Of a DNA stretch of 64,000 nucleotides, positions 9,574 to 20,100 are shown one piece after another. Position numbers and translations under genes: made by a program. This stretch comes from Meconema thalassinum (taxonomy: Eukaryota; Arthropoda; Insecta; Orthoptera; Tettigoniidae): NCBI GenBank assembly GCA_946902985.2, contig OX336395.1:284389065-284453064 (forward strand), read 5' to 3'. Below the pieces are notes generated by a model. That model was not told where the DNA came from, ran no database searches, and saw only the letters and a program-made list of their open reading frames with translations. Position 1 is the stretch's first letter. Each line of letters starts with the position of its first letter.

Positions 9574-12018
9574 ATGGCAGAGGAAAGTTTGAAGAAAATG
9601 TTAGAGGAGATGTCTGCTAACATGACTAGTAGTATGAAGCAGATGCTGAATGAAAGCATGAAGGAGAATAATAGTAATTTGAATGCAAGAATGGAGGAGA
9701 ATGCTAGTAATTTGAATAGTAGTATGAAGGAGATGGAAGCTAGGAATACTAGTCGAATGGAGGAGAATGCTAGTAATTTGAAAGCTAGCATGGATGAAAG
9801 TTTGAAGGGTATCCAAACTAGTGCTGCTAATTTGGAGGATAATATGTCGCGTTTACAGATTAATACCCTAGGAATTGAAAATACTGTAAGTGACATCCGC
9901 ACAGATGTATCTAATGTGCATACAAATGTTGATGATGTTAAAAATGATGTGTCTAAGGTACAGAGAGACCTTACAATGTTAAATCTAGATGTAGCTAATG
10001 TCCGAGGGGATATTTCTTGTGCTAGAGCCGAAGTAGTTGTTGTCAAAAACGATGTAGCGACTGTCCAAGACAAGGTCGAGGAAGTCCAGAAAGAAATTCA
10101 AAAAGCTAGAACTGATGTATCCAATGTTCAGGTAGACATTAATAACATTCATGCGGATATAACTGAGGTGCAAAGTGACATAACTAAGATTCAGGTAGAG
10201 GTCAACACAGTTTTCGTAGATATTACTAAAGTCCAAACTGATGTAAATAAAGTCAGGGAAGAAATCGAAAACTCAAAAACTCTTTGTACGCGTAATATAA
10301 CTGCATTAGCGACTAGGTTAGTCGATGAATCAGTTAGAACAACAACGTCTTTAGCAGAGTTGAAGTATGATGTAGAGGTCATGAGAACCCAGGTATTAGA
10401 CCACAATAGAGTATTAAAAGAGGATATCGAAGTAGACATAGCCGAAATGTTAACAGCAAACGTAGCGGTATGGAAAGACGAGTGGAATAAGTCAAGTGGG
10501 GAACATGTAACCCAAATTCAGGAAAGGATTGAAAGAAAACTTGCCAGTACGCAGATAGAAATTAACAATGAAGTAGTACAGATTAGGAAAGATTTAAGCG
10601 TCAGGATAAATTCGCTATCCGAAAAACAAGTTGACGATAGAACACAACTAGATCAGGATATGCAAACTTTAAAATCTACATTAGAGGATCAAATTCATAA
10701 AGTTGTCTCGGATGTAAATGAAACGACGAGTAAACTGAAAAATTTGAAGTTAGGAGAGGCTAGTTTAATGGAGAACTACAAAGAAGAGATTATCAAGAAA
10801 GTCTTAACAGAAATCACCGACAAGGATACAGAAGGCTTAGCTTGCGAATTGAATAGGAATTATGCTAGAAGACATAACCTAGAGCCAGAAGAAAGAGACG
10901 TGACTCCTGAAGAACGTGTATCCAGATTCAGAGAGGAGGATGACGAGAGGAATATGGAACCTGAGTGGAATTATCGAGATAGTGGGAAAAACTATCCGGA
11001 TTCATATCCGAGGAACGTGACGGTCATTAGGAATTTCGAAGACAAACCACAAAAATTCAGTAACACTGATAGTTTGACACCTATAGAGTATGTAAGGAAT
11101 CTCAAAGATTATTTCATCGAAGCTCACATTCCCAGAGAGAGAGAGATGAAGATAGTAGAGAGATATCTGATTGGAGGACCCCTTGAATGGTTTCGCGCAT
11201 TTAGATACACATTCAGTAACTTTGACGAGTTTGCAGAGGCATTAATCAAACGATTTTGGTCTATAGAAGCGCAGAATTCGTTAAGAGCGGAGGTGTATTC
11301 AAGAAAATACTCAGGTACTCTTCCAACGAGGTACGCTGATTTCTTTACGAGTCAGTTGTCCCGCTTGAGATTTTTGCAACCCCCATTGTCCACGGAGCAA
11401 CTAATAGATGCGATTTCTCGTATGCTGCCAGTTGAGGTGAGGAGACTTATAATTTCGTCCAACATCAGGGATTTATCCAGCATGGATGAATTACTGAGAA
11501 GGTTAGACTACACAAGTCCAATGCCTAACGTAGTCCAGAAAGGTCAAAGGCAGGAGTTTAAGGAAATCAATACGGTATATATGGACCAAGTCCAACAAAC
11601 TGACAAGCCAGAGCAGGAGAAAACTGACAATGTAGGTCCTCACAGGAATAATCAGTTTAGAAATTACAGATCACAAGGTTACCGACCGTATCAACAGAGA
11701 AGAGGTTGGAACTACAACCGAGGAAACTACAATGGAAGAGGCAGATATTACAACAATAATGGGTATAACCGTAACTATAATAGGAATAACCAAAACCAAA
11801 ATAGATACCAGAATACTCAAAGTCAGGTTATGACACCTGATCAATATCAGCAAAGAGAGAAGGAAAGCCAGCAATACTTAAAAGAATTAAGGGATAAAGA
11901 AGCTGACAATCAAAAGAAAAGGCAGGATGTTGTAATCGATCCTGGGCCTTCTACGAGCCAGCAGAATTTTGAGGTCGGTAACACAAAAAAAAAAACGCCG
12001 ATTTCTCAACGTCAGTGA
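9574..12018 (+). CDS. gag: Gag polyprotein with long coiled coil
   Basis: The frame encodes 814 residues from ATG 9574, chosen for its G at -3 and G at +4; an in-frame ATG at 9499 would add 25 residues. Residues 5-80 hold repeats of the form SNLN-x-x-MEEN. Residues about 111-236 are 18 unbroken heptads of the pattern [DE][VI]xx[VI]xx, a strong coiled coil. Helical sequence continues to about 430. Residues about 478-647 form a retrotransposon-gag capsid domain, with GGPLEWFRAFRYTF, FDEFAEALIKRF and LSRLRFLQPPLS as landmarks. Residues 690-750 are Asn/Arg/Gly/Tyr-rich with no CCHC knuckle, presumably the RNA-binding part. The frame ends at TGA 12016-12018, just after an 11-A run where ribosomes could slip into pol. 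Confidence 0.85.
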   Translation: MAEESLKKMLEEMSANMTSSMKQMLNESMKENNSNLNARMEENASNLNSSMKEMEARNTSRMEENASNLKASMDESLKGIQTSAANLEDNMSRLQINTLGIENTVSDIRTDVSNVHTNVDDVKNDVSKVQRDLTMLNLDVANVRGDISCARAEVVVVKNDVATVQDKVEEVQKEIQKARTDVSNVQVDINNIHADITEVQSDITKIQVEVNTVFVDITKVQTDVNKVREEIENSKTLCTRNITALATRLVDESVRTTTSLAELKYDVEVMRTQVLDHNRVLKEDIEVDIAEMLTANVAVWKDEWNKSSGEHVTQIQERIERKLASTQIEINNEVVQIRKDLSVRINSLSEKQVDDRTQLDQDMQTLKSTLEDQIHKVVSDVNETTSKLKNLKLGEASLMENYKEEIIKKVLTEITDKDTEGLACELNRNYARRHNLEPEERDVTPEERVSRFREEDDERNMEPEWNYRDSGKNYPDSYPRNVTVIRNFEDKPQKFSNTDSLTPIEYVRNLKDYFIEAHIPREREMKIVERYLIGGPLEWFRAFRYTFSNFDEFAEALIKRFWSIEAQNSLRAEVYSRKYSGTLPTRYADFFTSQLSRLRFLQPPLSTEQLIDAISRMLPVEVRRLIISSNIRDLSSMDELLRRLDYTSPMPNVVQKGQRQEFKEINTVYMDQVQQTDKPEQEKTDNVGPHRNNQFRNYRSQGYRPYQQRRGWNYNRGNYNGRGRYYNNNGYNRNYNRNNQNQNRYQNTQSQVMTPDQYQQREKESQQYLKELRDKEADNQKKRQDVVIDPGPSTSQQNFEVGNTKKKTPISQRQ
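11982..12018 (+). promoter_or_regulatory. Probable -1 ribosomal frameshift window between gag and pol
   Basis: Gag is read in the frame of position 1 and pol in the frame one base back. The pol frame is closed by TAA at 11979-11981 and gag closes at 12018, so any shift must fall in these 37 bases. They contain an uninterrupted run of 11 A (11985-11995), an excellent slippery tract. Pol has no ATG near its start, which supports translation as a gag-pol fusion. Confidence 0.6.
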
Positions 12019-13961
12019 GAACCTGTAAATACATTGCCACACCACACCTGATTACGATTAATGAGATATACGAAGTTACCGATGAAGATTTACTAGAAGA
12101 GAGGGGTATTGTTAAAGAGGAAAGACCATGTGCATTACCTATTATTGCTGTACGGATAGATGGACAGCAGTACAAAGCCCTGATGGATACTGGTGCTATT
12201 ATTTCCATCATTTCAGAGGAATGTTATCAAAGTCTGCTAAGAGGAGAGAACATGACAGTTCTACCTGTTTCTACCGTCAAAGTGAGAGGGATATTCCAAG
12301 ATAAGGCAGTGAAATGCAAGATTCAAGTGTTATTGAACTTTGAGATCAATGGAAGGAATTATGAACAGATCTTCATTGTGGTGAGCAAGATCAATTTTGA
12401 TATGGTGCTTGGAATCGATTTTATATCGAAGGTCGGAGCTATTATTGACATGAAGAACAGAAGTATTAGCTTTAATGATGGGTACATAATCACAGAAGAG
12501 ATAGAAGAACAGGACGTGAAAAACAGTCTGGAAATAGACCTTAGGGAAGAAATTTTGAATACAATAATTAATGAAGTGGAAAATTTAGAAGAAATACCCA
12601 GTAGAAAAACTGAAGGATTTGAAGAAATTCAGGGGGAATTTGAGGATCTGATAAAGGAATTCCATGATATATTCGATGAAAAGCCTGGATTGATTAGGGA
12701 TTATAAGTACAAGATAAGGCTGACAGATGAAACCCCTTACCAGAAAAGAATATACCCCATTCCTGAGAAATACTATCAAGAAGTACGAGGGTTAATCAGA
12801 AAAATGGAGGTAGACGGGATTATTAGAAAACAGGCGTCGTCTTATATAAACCCCATCACAGTAGTAAAGAAAAGTAATGGTCAAATACGTCTTTGTCTCG
12901 ATGCCAGGACCATCAACTTGAAGATTCTTCCAGAAAATGACAGACCACCCAAGATTAGAGATCTGCTTCGGAAATTCAAAGGGAGAGCTTGTTTCAGCGT
13001 TCTCGACTTGACGTCTTCATTTTATCAAGTTCAATTAGAAGAGGATAGTATGCAGTACACTGGATTTCTATTTGACCAGACGTCATGGGTCTTTGCCAGA
13101 ATGCCTTTTGGAATGGTTAACAGTGGACCAGCACTTATTCGAGCACTTGATAGTAAGCTCACTGACGAAGTGAAAGAAAATGTAATCTGCTACATTGACG
13201 ATTTAATCGTATCTTCACCCAGCGCTGCAGAACATTTAGTGCACTTGAGAAAGTTGTTCGAGAATTTAAGGGAGGCCAACATCAAGGTGAACTTTGGAAA
13301 ATGTCAATTCTTGAAGAAGGAGATAAATTACTTGGGGCATACTATTGATAAAGATGGATATCATCCAAACATGAAAAAAGTAGATGCGATCACGAGATTT
13401 CCAAAGCCAACTAAGGTAAAACAAGTCAGAGAATTTGTAGGTGCATGCCAATTTATTAGCAGCCACTGTCCAAGATACTCGGAAATTATGGCTCCTCTGT
13501 ATGACTTACTCAAGAAGAACAACAGATGGAAATGGAGTACCGCTGCAGACGAGGCTTTTGAGAAAGCAAAAGAGATGCTCAGAAATAATGTGAAACTGGA
13601 GTACCCAGACTTTGAGAAGGTGTTCTATATTGAGTCTGATGCATCAAGAATAGGCATTAGTGCAGTCTTATACCAGAAAGACGAGGCAGGCAACAAGCAC
13701 TACATTGCGTTCACTAGTCGGAAGTTGAAAAAGCACGAGGAAAACTACTTCACGACAGAGCTTGAAGCGTTAGCTTTTGTGACAGCTTTACAAGCCTGGA
13801 AGAAAATCCTGCTGGGACATAAGGTCATCATTATTACTGACCATAAAGCACTACAGTTTATGTTGCAAACTGACATGTCAAGTGATAGATTGACACGTTG
13901 GGCTTTGTTCACCCAACAGTTTAACGCTACTATCGTCCACCAGCCTGGGAAAGATAACTAA
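11982..13961 (+). CDS. pol: Pol, first part: protease, reverse transcriptase, RNase H
   Basis: Numbering from codon 12015. The aspartic protease has LMDTGAIIS (catalytic Asp58) and the flap-partner motif VLGIDF (131-136). Reverse transcriptase spans about 225-400, with FSVLDLTSSFYQ (Asp331), MPFGMVNSG and the YIDD box (Asp395, Asp396). The connection and RNase H spans about 480-640, with IESDASRIG (Asp542), TELEALAF (Glu582) and ITDHKALQF (Asp609). All catalytic residues I looked for are present. The frame stops at TAA 13959-13961 inside the conserved segment that normally leads to LADALSR, which follows directly after the stop, so the stop is a disabling mutation or an error. No ATG starts the frame; see the frameshift window. 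Confidence 0.88.
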   Translation, partial: HKKKNADFSTSVRTCKYIATPHLITINEIYEVTDEDLLEERGIVKEERPCALPIIAVRIDGQQYKALMDTGAIISIISEECYQSLLRGENMTVLPVSTVKVRGIFQDKAVKCKIQVLLNFEINGRNYEQIFIVVSKINFDMVLGIDFISKVGAIIDMKNRSISFNDGYIITEEIEEQDVKNSLEIDLREEILNTIINEVENLEEIPSRKTEGFEEIQGEFEDLIKEFHDIFDEKPGLIRDYKYKIRLTDETPYQKRIYPIPEKYYQEVRGLIRKMEVDGIIRKQASSYINPITVVKKSNGQIRLCLDARTINLKILPENDRPPKIRDLLRKFKGRACFSVLDLTSSFYQVQLEEDSMQYTGFLFDQTSWVFARMPFGMVNSGPALIRALDSKLTDEVKENVICYIDDLIVSSPSAAEHLVHLRKLFENLREANIKVNFGKCQFLKKEINYLGHTIDKDGYHPNMKKVDAITRFPKPTKVKQVREFVGACQFISSHCPRYSEIMAPLYDLLKKNNRWKWSTAADEAFEKAKEMLRNNVKLEYPDFEKVFYIESDASRIGISAVLYQKDEAGNKHYIAFTSRKLKKHEENYFTTELEALAFVTALQAWKKILLGHKVIIITDHKALQFMLQTDMSSDRLTRWALFTQQFNATIVHQPGKDN

Positions 13962-14237
13962 CTGGCTGATGCTCTATCACGTAACCCTATTAAAAATGTG
14001 CAGATACACCATGTACAATTGGAGCAAGAAGATGAAGAAACCGTTAGGAGGTTAGCCCGAATCGGTGTGTCACAGAAGAGACACGCTCCAATAAGGAAAA
14101 TGTACAGGTTCCTCAAGGGTTACATGGACAATACGGATGTTGACTATGAAGCTACACGGAGAAATTCACGACACTTTGTCTTGAGTGGAGACATCATATG
14201 CAAGTATGCTGACCCTGCGCATACAAACTCCGAATAG
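13962..14237 (+). pseudogene. pol: Pol linker between RNase H and integrase, out of use after the stop
   Basis: Directly after the TAA the same frame continues with LADALSRNPI, the conserved end of the RNase H region in Gypsy pol. About 80 more residues lead towards the integrase. The frame then ends at TAG 14235-14237. The integrase frame downstream is open only from 14213, so a length change in 14213-14237 (a 2-base gain or 1-base loss) separates them. A GCGC at about 14217-14220 is a plausible place for a dinucleotide duplication. Confidence 0.75.
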
Positions 14238-15292
14238 TCGTGCCACCTAAACTTGTTGTCAATTTAGTGTGGGTAGCTCATCACGCAACTGGACATGCCG
14301 GTTTAGATAAAACTCTTAATACACTTAAAGAGAGATTTATCTGGACTAACATGCGTTCCAGCATTGCCAAGGTCATTAGATCCTGTGACAAATGTCAAAG
14401 AGCAAAGTATGCTTCTGCTTTACTAAAGGGAAAACCGAAGGCGATGATTCCTTCTAAGCCAAACGAACTTATGGCGACGGATATATTTGGCCCCTGTCCG
14501 AAGGGATACCAGGGTAACCAGTACCTGTTGGTGACCGTGGATGTTTTCTCAAAATTTGTTACAATGAGTCCCATGCAGAAAGCTAACACGAGGAACGTAG
14601 TAAGCAGACTGGAAAATGCTGTATTTCCTAAAGCTGGTATACCGGAATATCTACTGTCAGATCATGGAACGCAGTTTACGTCCGTGGAATTTGCAGCGGA
14701 TATGGAAAGGCTTGGCATTAAGCACTTATTTTCAAGCGTGCGTTACCCTGAATCGAATTCCTCAGAAAGATATATGGCTGAATTTTCGAAATTCTGTCGA
14801 ATTTTCTGTCCAAATGATCATTCTGGTTGGGTGAGATTTGTACCCCTTATAGAGGAATGTCTGAACTCTACAGTGCAGGAGAGCACAGGAGAAGTGCCAA
14901 TGCGACTTCATCTAGGAAGAAACCCAGAAAGGCCGTGGGATAATCTTTTCAACCACATACCGAGAGATCCCGACATAGGAAGACAGCAGAGGATTGACAA
15001 GGCAAAGGAACAACTCCAGAAAGCAGCAGAGAAACGATTGAAAAGAGTAGCTGGAAAACGTTTTGGTACACCCTTTCAAGTTGGAAATCTTGTATTATTA
15101 CGCAGACCTGTCAAGGCTGATATGTCCAAGAAAATCTACCCCAAATTTGGATTAGTGTTCCTGGGGCCGTTTAGGATTACGAACGCTTATGGAAACAACT
15201 GTTACGAACTCTATGATGATGAGAATAATGTCGTTTACGGCAAGTTCAATGCTGGAAATTTAAAAAGATACTATCATAGAGTAAGCCAGTAA
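14213..15292 (+). CDS. pol: Pol, integrase
   Basis: Numbering from codon 14240 (350 residues). The HHCC zinc-binding domain has His14/15, His19, Cys49 and Cys52. The catalytic core has Asp81 (MATDIFGP), Asp141 (LLSDHGTQF) and Glu176 (SNSSERYM), giving a DDE triad with 34 residues between the last two by my count. The C-terminal part includes a GPF-type motif (FLGPFRI at about 307-313) of the Gypsy integrase tail, with no chromodomain. The end, TAA 15290-15292, lies 93 bp before the 3' LTR. The domain is intact, but in this copy it is separated from the rest of pol by a stop and a frame change. Confidence 0.88.
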   Translation, partial: PCAYKLRIVVPPKLVVNLVWVAHHATGHAGLDKTLNTLKERFIWTNMRSSIAKVIRSCDKCQRAKYASALLKGKPKAMIPSKPNELMATDIFGPCPKGYQGNQYLLVTVDVFSKFVTMSPMQKANTRNVVSRLENAVFPKAGIPEYLLSDHGTQFTSVEFAADMERLGIKHLFSSVRYPESNSSERYMAEFSKFCRIFCPNDHSGWVRFVPLIEECLNSTVQESTGEVPMRLHLGRNPERPWDNLFNHIPRDPDIGRQQRIDKAKEQLQKAAEKRLKRVAGKRFGTPFQVGNLVLLRRPVKADMSKKIYPKFGLVFLGPFRITNAYGNNCYELYDDENNVVYGKFNAGNLKRYYHRVSQ

Positions 15293-15372
15293 TAATTCAA
15301 TTTCGTGTTCAAGAGAGTTGAGATACTTGTAACACTGAGTTTAAAAACAATTTGCAACTGTTTTTAAAACGT

Positions 15373-15385
15373 GGTGGGAGGAGAA
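15373..15385 (+). promoter_or_regulatory. Polypurine tract
   Basis: GGTGGGAGGAGAA abuts the 3' LTR and would prime plus-strand DNA synthesis. Confidence 0.75.
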
Positions 15386-18300
15386 TGCCCCCGTAATTGA
15401 ATTATGTAGAGACCACGGAGGCTATATTTGAAAATATAATTAGAGTTATGGTTGTCATAGTTATGACGTGGGTAGTCATGACGTAAGCACGGATGACGTA
15501 AATGTTATGCCAGCAGGCTACTTGAGCTGAGAATCTCAGTGACGTCATGCATTTAGTCGAGAATGTTCCAAGATTTATGACGCAGTCGCAGGAAACGAGG
15601 AATTCTGCTGAGGAAGAAACTATGCTATTGGAGGAGAGGCATGAACCAATCAACGATAGTTTAAAGGAAGACGGAGATTGCTAAAACTATGGTATTTTTA
15701 TTACTTTTGGAATGCAGAATTGTGGAAATCCATTTGCAGTAAAAGCATTGATTTGGAATTTTGGTGAAATTTATTTTCAGTTTTTGAATTTTGAAAATCC
15801 GTCATGTATTAACGAAGTTGGAAGTTTTAGCGATGACGCAGTACCACGCTTTGGAAGGGATGGAAACGCCCCTCGTGAAGTTAATAAAAGGGCTTGCGCA
15901 GAAGAGAGGAGCCTCTTTCGTTCTCTGATCATTCTGAGATCTCATTCTCAGAGCATCGAAGTCTATTGTGAAAGTTCTTTTCTTATACATTCATTATAGT
16001 GAGACGTCGAAGTGAACAGCAGTGAAAAGAATCGTCTTTATAACGTGTGGCGAGGCCACTATATTAACGAGATCCAAGTCAAACTAGGTGAAGTTGAAAC
16101 GGACCTTAGAAAGCTTCTACAAGTTTAGCTTCGAACAGTTAGCGGTCTACGATAAGCTAATTGTATTGTGCAGTGCTTCATGCAGTTATAGAGAAAAGCT
16201 GAACAATTTCGACCGATTAGTTCGAAAGATATTAGCAGTTTTATACGACTGAGAAAAGTGATTATCTCGCCACAAGAGAAGCACTTTTGTATAGCCAGAA
16301 TCAACGCAACGGCTGACGCTGCGAGTGGAATAGAAAGACTTCAGATTGCTTGGTTACAGAACAATACAGTATAATGGAGCAATTAAATACGGCAGTTTGT
16401 TCTTCTAACATTACAACCGAAGAGCAGATGGAAGGCTAAGGGCTTATTGCAATTGGGACATACTTCAACGGAGTAAGATAGCGACATGGAACTTCGCTAA
16501 TTGCTATTCCACACAAGCGAACATGCGGTGAATACCATCTACACCCATGTTTCGTAATTAAAGGCTGAATACCATCGAACAGCCATAGAAACAATTTCAT
16601 ACTCTGAATATGAATAATTTCTTCGGAAATTTCTACAAAACTTCATGACGATTGTCTACTGGAACTTCAGGGAATTTTTCAAGAGAGGTCAGGGATATCC
16701 CGACTCACAAAGAAGATTATTGCCGGAAGGATGTCTATTCGTCTTCGAGGAGCAGAGCGATTCACGGAGAGGGAAGCAGTTCGATTATCCGAGGAAGGAA
16801 GGAAGGAAGGAAACTTGTAGTTTAACGTGACCGTTAATCTTGAGATCATGAGCCACGGGACCTCCTTTTTACGTGGAATCCGAACCACAGGACATGGCAT
16901 TTCACATCGAAAATCTCACATGCATTGACCGGGAATCGAACCCGGACCGCCTTGGTGAGAGGCATACAGCTAGACCGCTGAGCCACCACGCCACGTCCGA
17001 GGGTGCTATTTCCTATTTCGAGGATGGAGCTCAGCTTTAACGTGGTGAAATGGATCCATCAGCAGTCTTCTTTGGGGAATTTTCCTCTGGAACATCAATC
17101 GGCAGATTAGGTAGTCGTGAACGTTTATTGTATTTGAGTTTACTAATGATGTTTGAGCAACCATTTTTCCCATATTTTTATCCTCATGTTTTTGCCCTAT
17201 TTTCTTGTTGAGATTCTTATTCTCAGTACACCTTGATGAGTTTTGCATTTTTCGACGATTTATTAAGACATCGTTATGTCATGGGCATAGTAAATGATTT
17301 TGAATCAGTTGAGACTGATATTTAGATTTTTCAATAATTAATATATTTTTGATAGTCACGATTTGACTGTAAGTTAATGATTTTTATGGCAGATTTAAAT
17401 TCAGACAGCGTGTCATTTTATTAAAGTAATTCTACCCCAGTTTAATTACTTTGACCAATTTTCTGTCATCATCAAGAAGGAAGAACATTTAAATGATTTT
17501 AGAGCGTTAAAATCTCTTACGTTGTCGACGATCTTGGAAATACTAGTCGTTATTTGAATTGATTGCAACACAGACATTTATCGTCAGTCATGAATGAACA
17601 TTGCATTATAGACACTTTTGTGAAAGAGTAACTTTAATAATGAATTTTTGAATGCATTAAAGTCAAGTACTTTTGTTAGGAGTTTTTCTCAATTAGAGAT
17701 TTATAGAACGATGTTTGCATTCCCCAGTCTAATTGGATTCTATTCGACTACTTTGCATTTTTAGTCGCACTTTATTTGAAGATAGTATTTTCATACTACA
17801 TTTCTTTTAAGATGTTAATCTTAAATTTTGATAGACCAGACAGGCGTATATAAGCGTATTCACCATTAAATTTGTTTGTGATTGGCAAGTTTTGACTTCA
17901 TTTCGGTTCATGAATGAAATCCACGAAGGTTATAGAAAAACAGTTTTGAAACAAGTAATGATTATAAAAAAATTTAAGTGGAACTATGAATGTATAATCG
18001 CTAGTGCAGCGCGTGTTGAAAGTCGCTGAGGTATAATGCCCTTGAATATGAAGGAAGTTCCCACAGGAATAAATGTTAAAGAATTATTTGTGGAAGTTTT
18101 GTAAGTTATGTGGAAGTTTAATACCATATAGATTAATATATGATGATTTTGGGCATATTTTTAATGCAGATTGTGCATTAACTTGTTAGCGAAGGATTTT
18201 CCGCTGGAGTAAGATTGTCATAGTTCATTGAAAATAAATCAAGTGAATTACTGTTATAATTAACACGAGTTTTGAAAGAATTTGAGATAAGATTTTGAAT

Positions 18301-19485
18301 GAAGGTTGCCGTCACAAATCATTATTAAAACCTTTATTAAACCAGATTGTGACATTAATATGTATAACTAACCTTCATTGGTCGATTATATTAATCACGA
18401 TTATGAAAATTACCAACCGAATGGACATGTGGTCAATGTATTTCTGAAATTAATAATTTAAACAATTTAATGTTAATATTGTAAATAATTGCTGTAAATA
18501 TTTTTGAAAATAATGTAAAACGAGAGTGATGTTAAAGGCGTGCTTATAATATTTTTATTGTCTTTGACAAATATTATAAACAATTTCTAATTGTTATAAA
18601 TAATTTATGTGATTTTGTTATAAACATTTAAGAGCTAATTAAACAATTGGATGAGAAGTTAACAAGTTTAAGGAATTAACATAGTGATCCAATAGGATGT
18701 GAGCAAAGTACTTGAAAGATTTGCGTAAATATAATGTGAATTGTCTTATAGACATTTAAAAGCTTCAGAGCGCAGGCTGTATGTTACGCAACATAGCAGG
18801 TGAGAAGGGAGTCCATTCAACCAGTACGCAACAGGTTCGAGGGTAGCTCGCAGCTGGGCCAACATCTGGTTCACAGAGAGTGAGGTCGTACACACTCCGG
18901 CCTTGCGACTATAAATACCATTCTCATGTTTATTAAAAGGAAACCAAATGCTCTATATATGTCACACCCTGACGTCCTTTTCCAATCCAATAGTGTTATG
19001 AATATTACGTTATTTGGAGCTCTTGGGAGCTAAAATGTTTTATATCATGTTGTATGACAATTTTTTGCAAGTCCTACTGAGGACGTAGTCAGATTGACTT
19101 GGGCTACTGATAGCCACGTTGATTTTGTTGTGTTAGTAAAATCTTACCCTTTATTAGAAATAAAGATTTTGTACAGTTCAAAGTTCTCGTCTTCGTTCTG
19201 GCTCATTTTTAAATGTCATGGTGGAGGTTATTGTGTGAACAGACTTTAGTGATCCTGTTGTCAACTCAAACCCCGAGATAATTAAGAGGTAAGTAACGGT
19301 AAGTATGAACCCCCGTCTATTTTGGTGTGTTCCACAATGATTTCCTGTGAACTTCTGTGCTCTTATCTCGATAGTATCTGTCAGTGCCATTTTCATTGAT
19401 GTAACTATGCCGGTGCGATTGATAATTGGCAATCCGATTGAGGGGGCGGATATCTGACAGCCTACTATCCAGGTAAACGGGGACA
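15386..19485 (+). repeat. 3' LTR (4100 bp, carries a SINE)
   Basis: It is collinear with the 5' LTR at an offset of 10299 up to 16788 and 10507 afterwards. The 208-bp difference is exactly one SINE plus its duplicated target. About 11 substitutions distinguish it from the 5' LTR by eye, for example near 15557, 16426, 16558, 17035 and 19367. Confidence 0.93.
16795..16996 (-). mobile_element. tRNA-derived SINE inserted in the 3' LTR
   Basis: Read on the minus strand it starts near GTGGCGTGGTGGCTCAGCGG (A box) and has GGTTCGATTCC (B box) about 45 bases later. It ends in a (CCTT)n tail, seen as GGAA repeats at 16795-16812. CCGAGG flanks it on both sides (16789-16794 and 16997-17002). The 5' LTR lacks it at the matching site (6490-6495), so the empty site is known exactly. 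Confidence 0.88.
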
Positions 19486-19489
19486 GTAC

Positions 19490-20100
19490 TAACTAAATAC
19501 TTGCGAACTGTGCACCGCACGGTCAGTCATCGTGCTGTGTGAAAACGAGCCACAAATTGCAAAGTTTTATAATTATGAGAGCTAAGAGCAGAAATTAAAT
19601 GATATAACACAATGTGTGCAGTGTAACTTTATTATAGAAGGCATTGGGTGCCAGGTTGCAGTAATAAAATCATCTAATAGTTGACGAAGAATAGGACAGG
19701 CGGCTGTTATGTGTAAAAATATTAACAAGTGCAATAGTGAAGCAATCAGTATAAGATTGAAAGCACAGTAATTATTTATCACATAACATGAAGTGTATCA
19801 TGGAGAAATGTACGCGATATCACTAGTTTTAAATCACGTCATAGCCAGCTAAAACCCTTCACTACAGGGGAGAAGGTGCCTTCGTGATCACAATGGCGAT
19901 CCAATTCGATCCGGGAGGGATAAGTCGAAACGAAAATCAAAGCGCAAACTTAAGTGAACGTAGGTGCTGATGATATTAAATACTTAAACTTAATGTAATC
20001 TTGATAAAATGTGGATGAATTTCGTTATTCCTTTAGTAAGATTAACAGGCCGAACTTTGTGTAATAGTAACTGTAAAATCCACTAGGACAGGCTTATTAT
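19490..20100. other. Gap without gene
   Basis: AT-rich sequence between the retrotransposon and the 98-bp array. No coding or repeat structure recognised. Confidence 0.5.

Larger units (their letters stand above)
5087..19485 (+). mobile_element. Complete Ty3/Gypsy LTR retrotransposon with 3.9-kb LTRs
   Basis: The element has two near-identical LTRs, a primer-binding region, gag, pol in the order protease, reverse transcriptase, RNase H, integrase, and a polypurine tract. A 4-bp GTAC duplication flanks it. Integrase after RNase H and a retrotransposon-gag domain place it in Ty3/Gypsy. There is no envelope frame: only 93 bases lie between the integrase stop and the 3' LTR. By eye the LTRs differ at about 11 of 3892 positions apart from one 208-bp SINE insertion, so the integration is recent. 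The pol frame has a stop at 13959 and a frame change near 14213-14237, so this copy is probably non-autonomous unless those are sequencing errors. Confidence 0.93.

Noticed and set aside
9516..10073. 185-codon frame on the minus strand opposite gag
   Set aside because: It mirrors the low-complexity heptad repeat of Gag; composition alone keeps it open.
5087..19485. Possibility that the Gypsy element is an infectious errantivirus
   Set aside because: No envelope frame exists; only 93 bp separate the integrase stop from the 3' LTR.
19970..20020. CTGATGA at 19968 as another hammerhead core
   Set aside because: No GAAA box, cleavage triplet or pairing arms follow.
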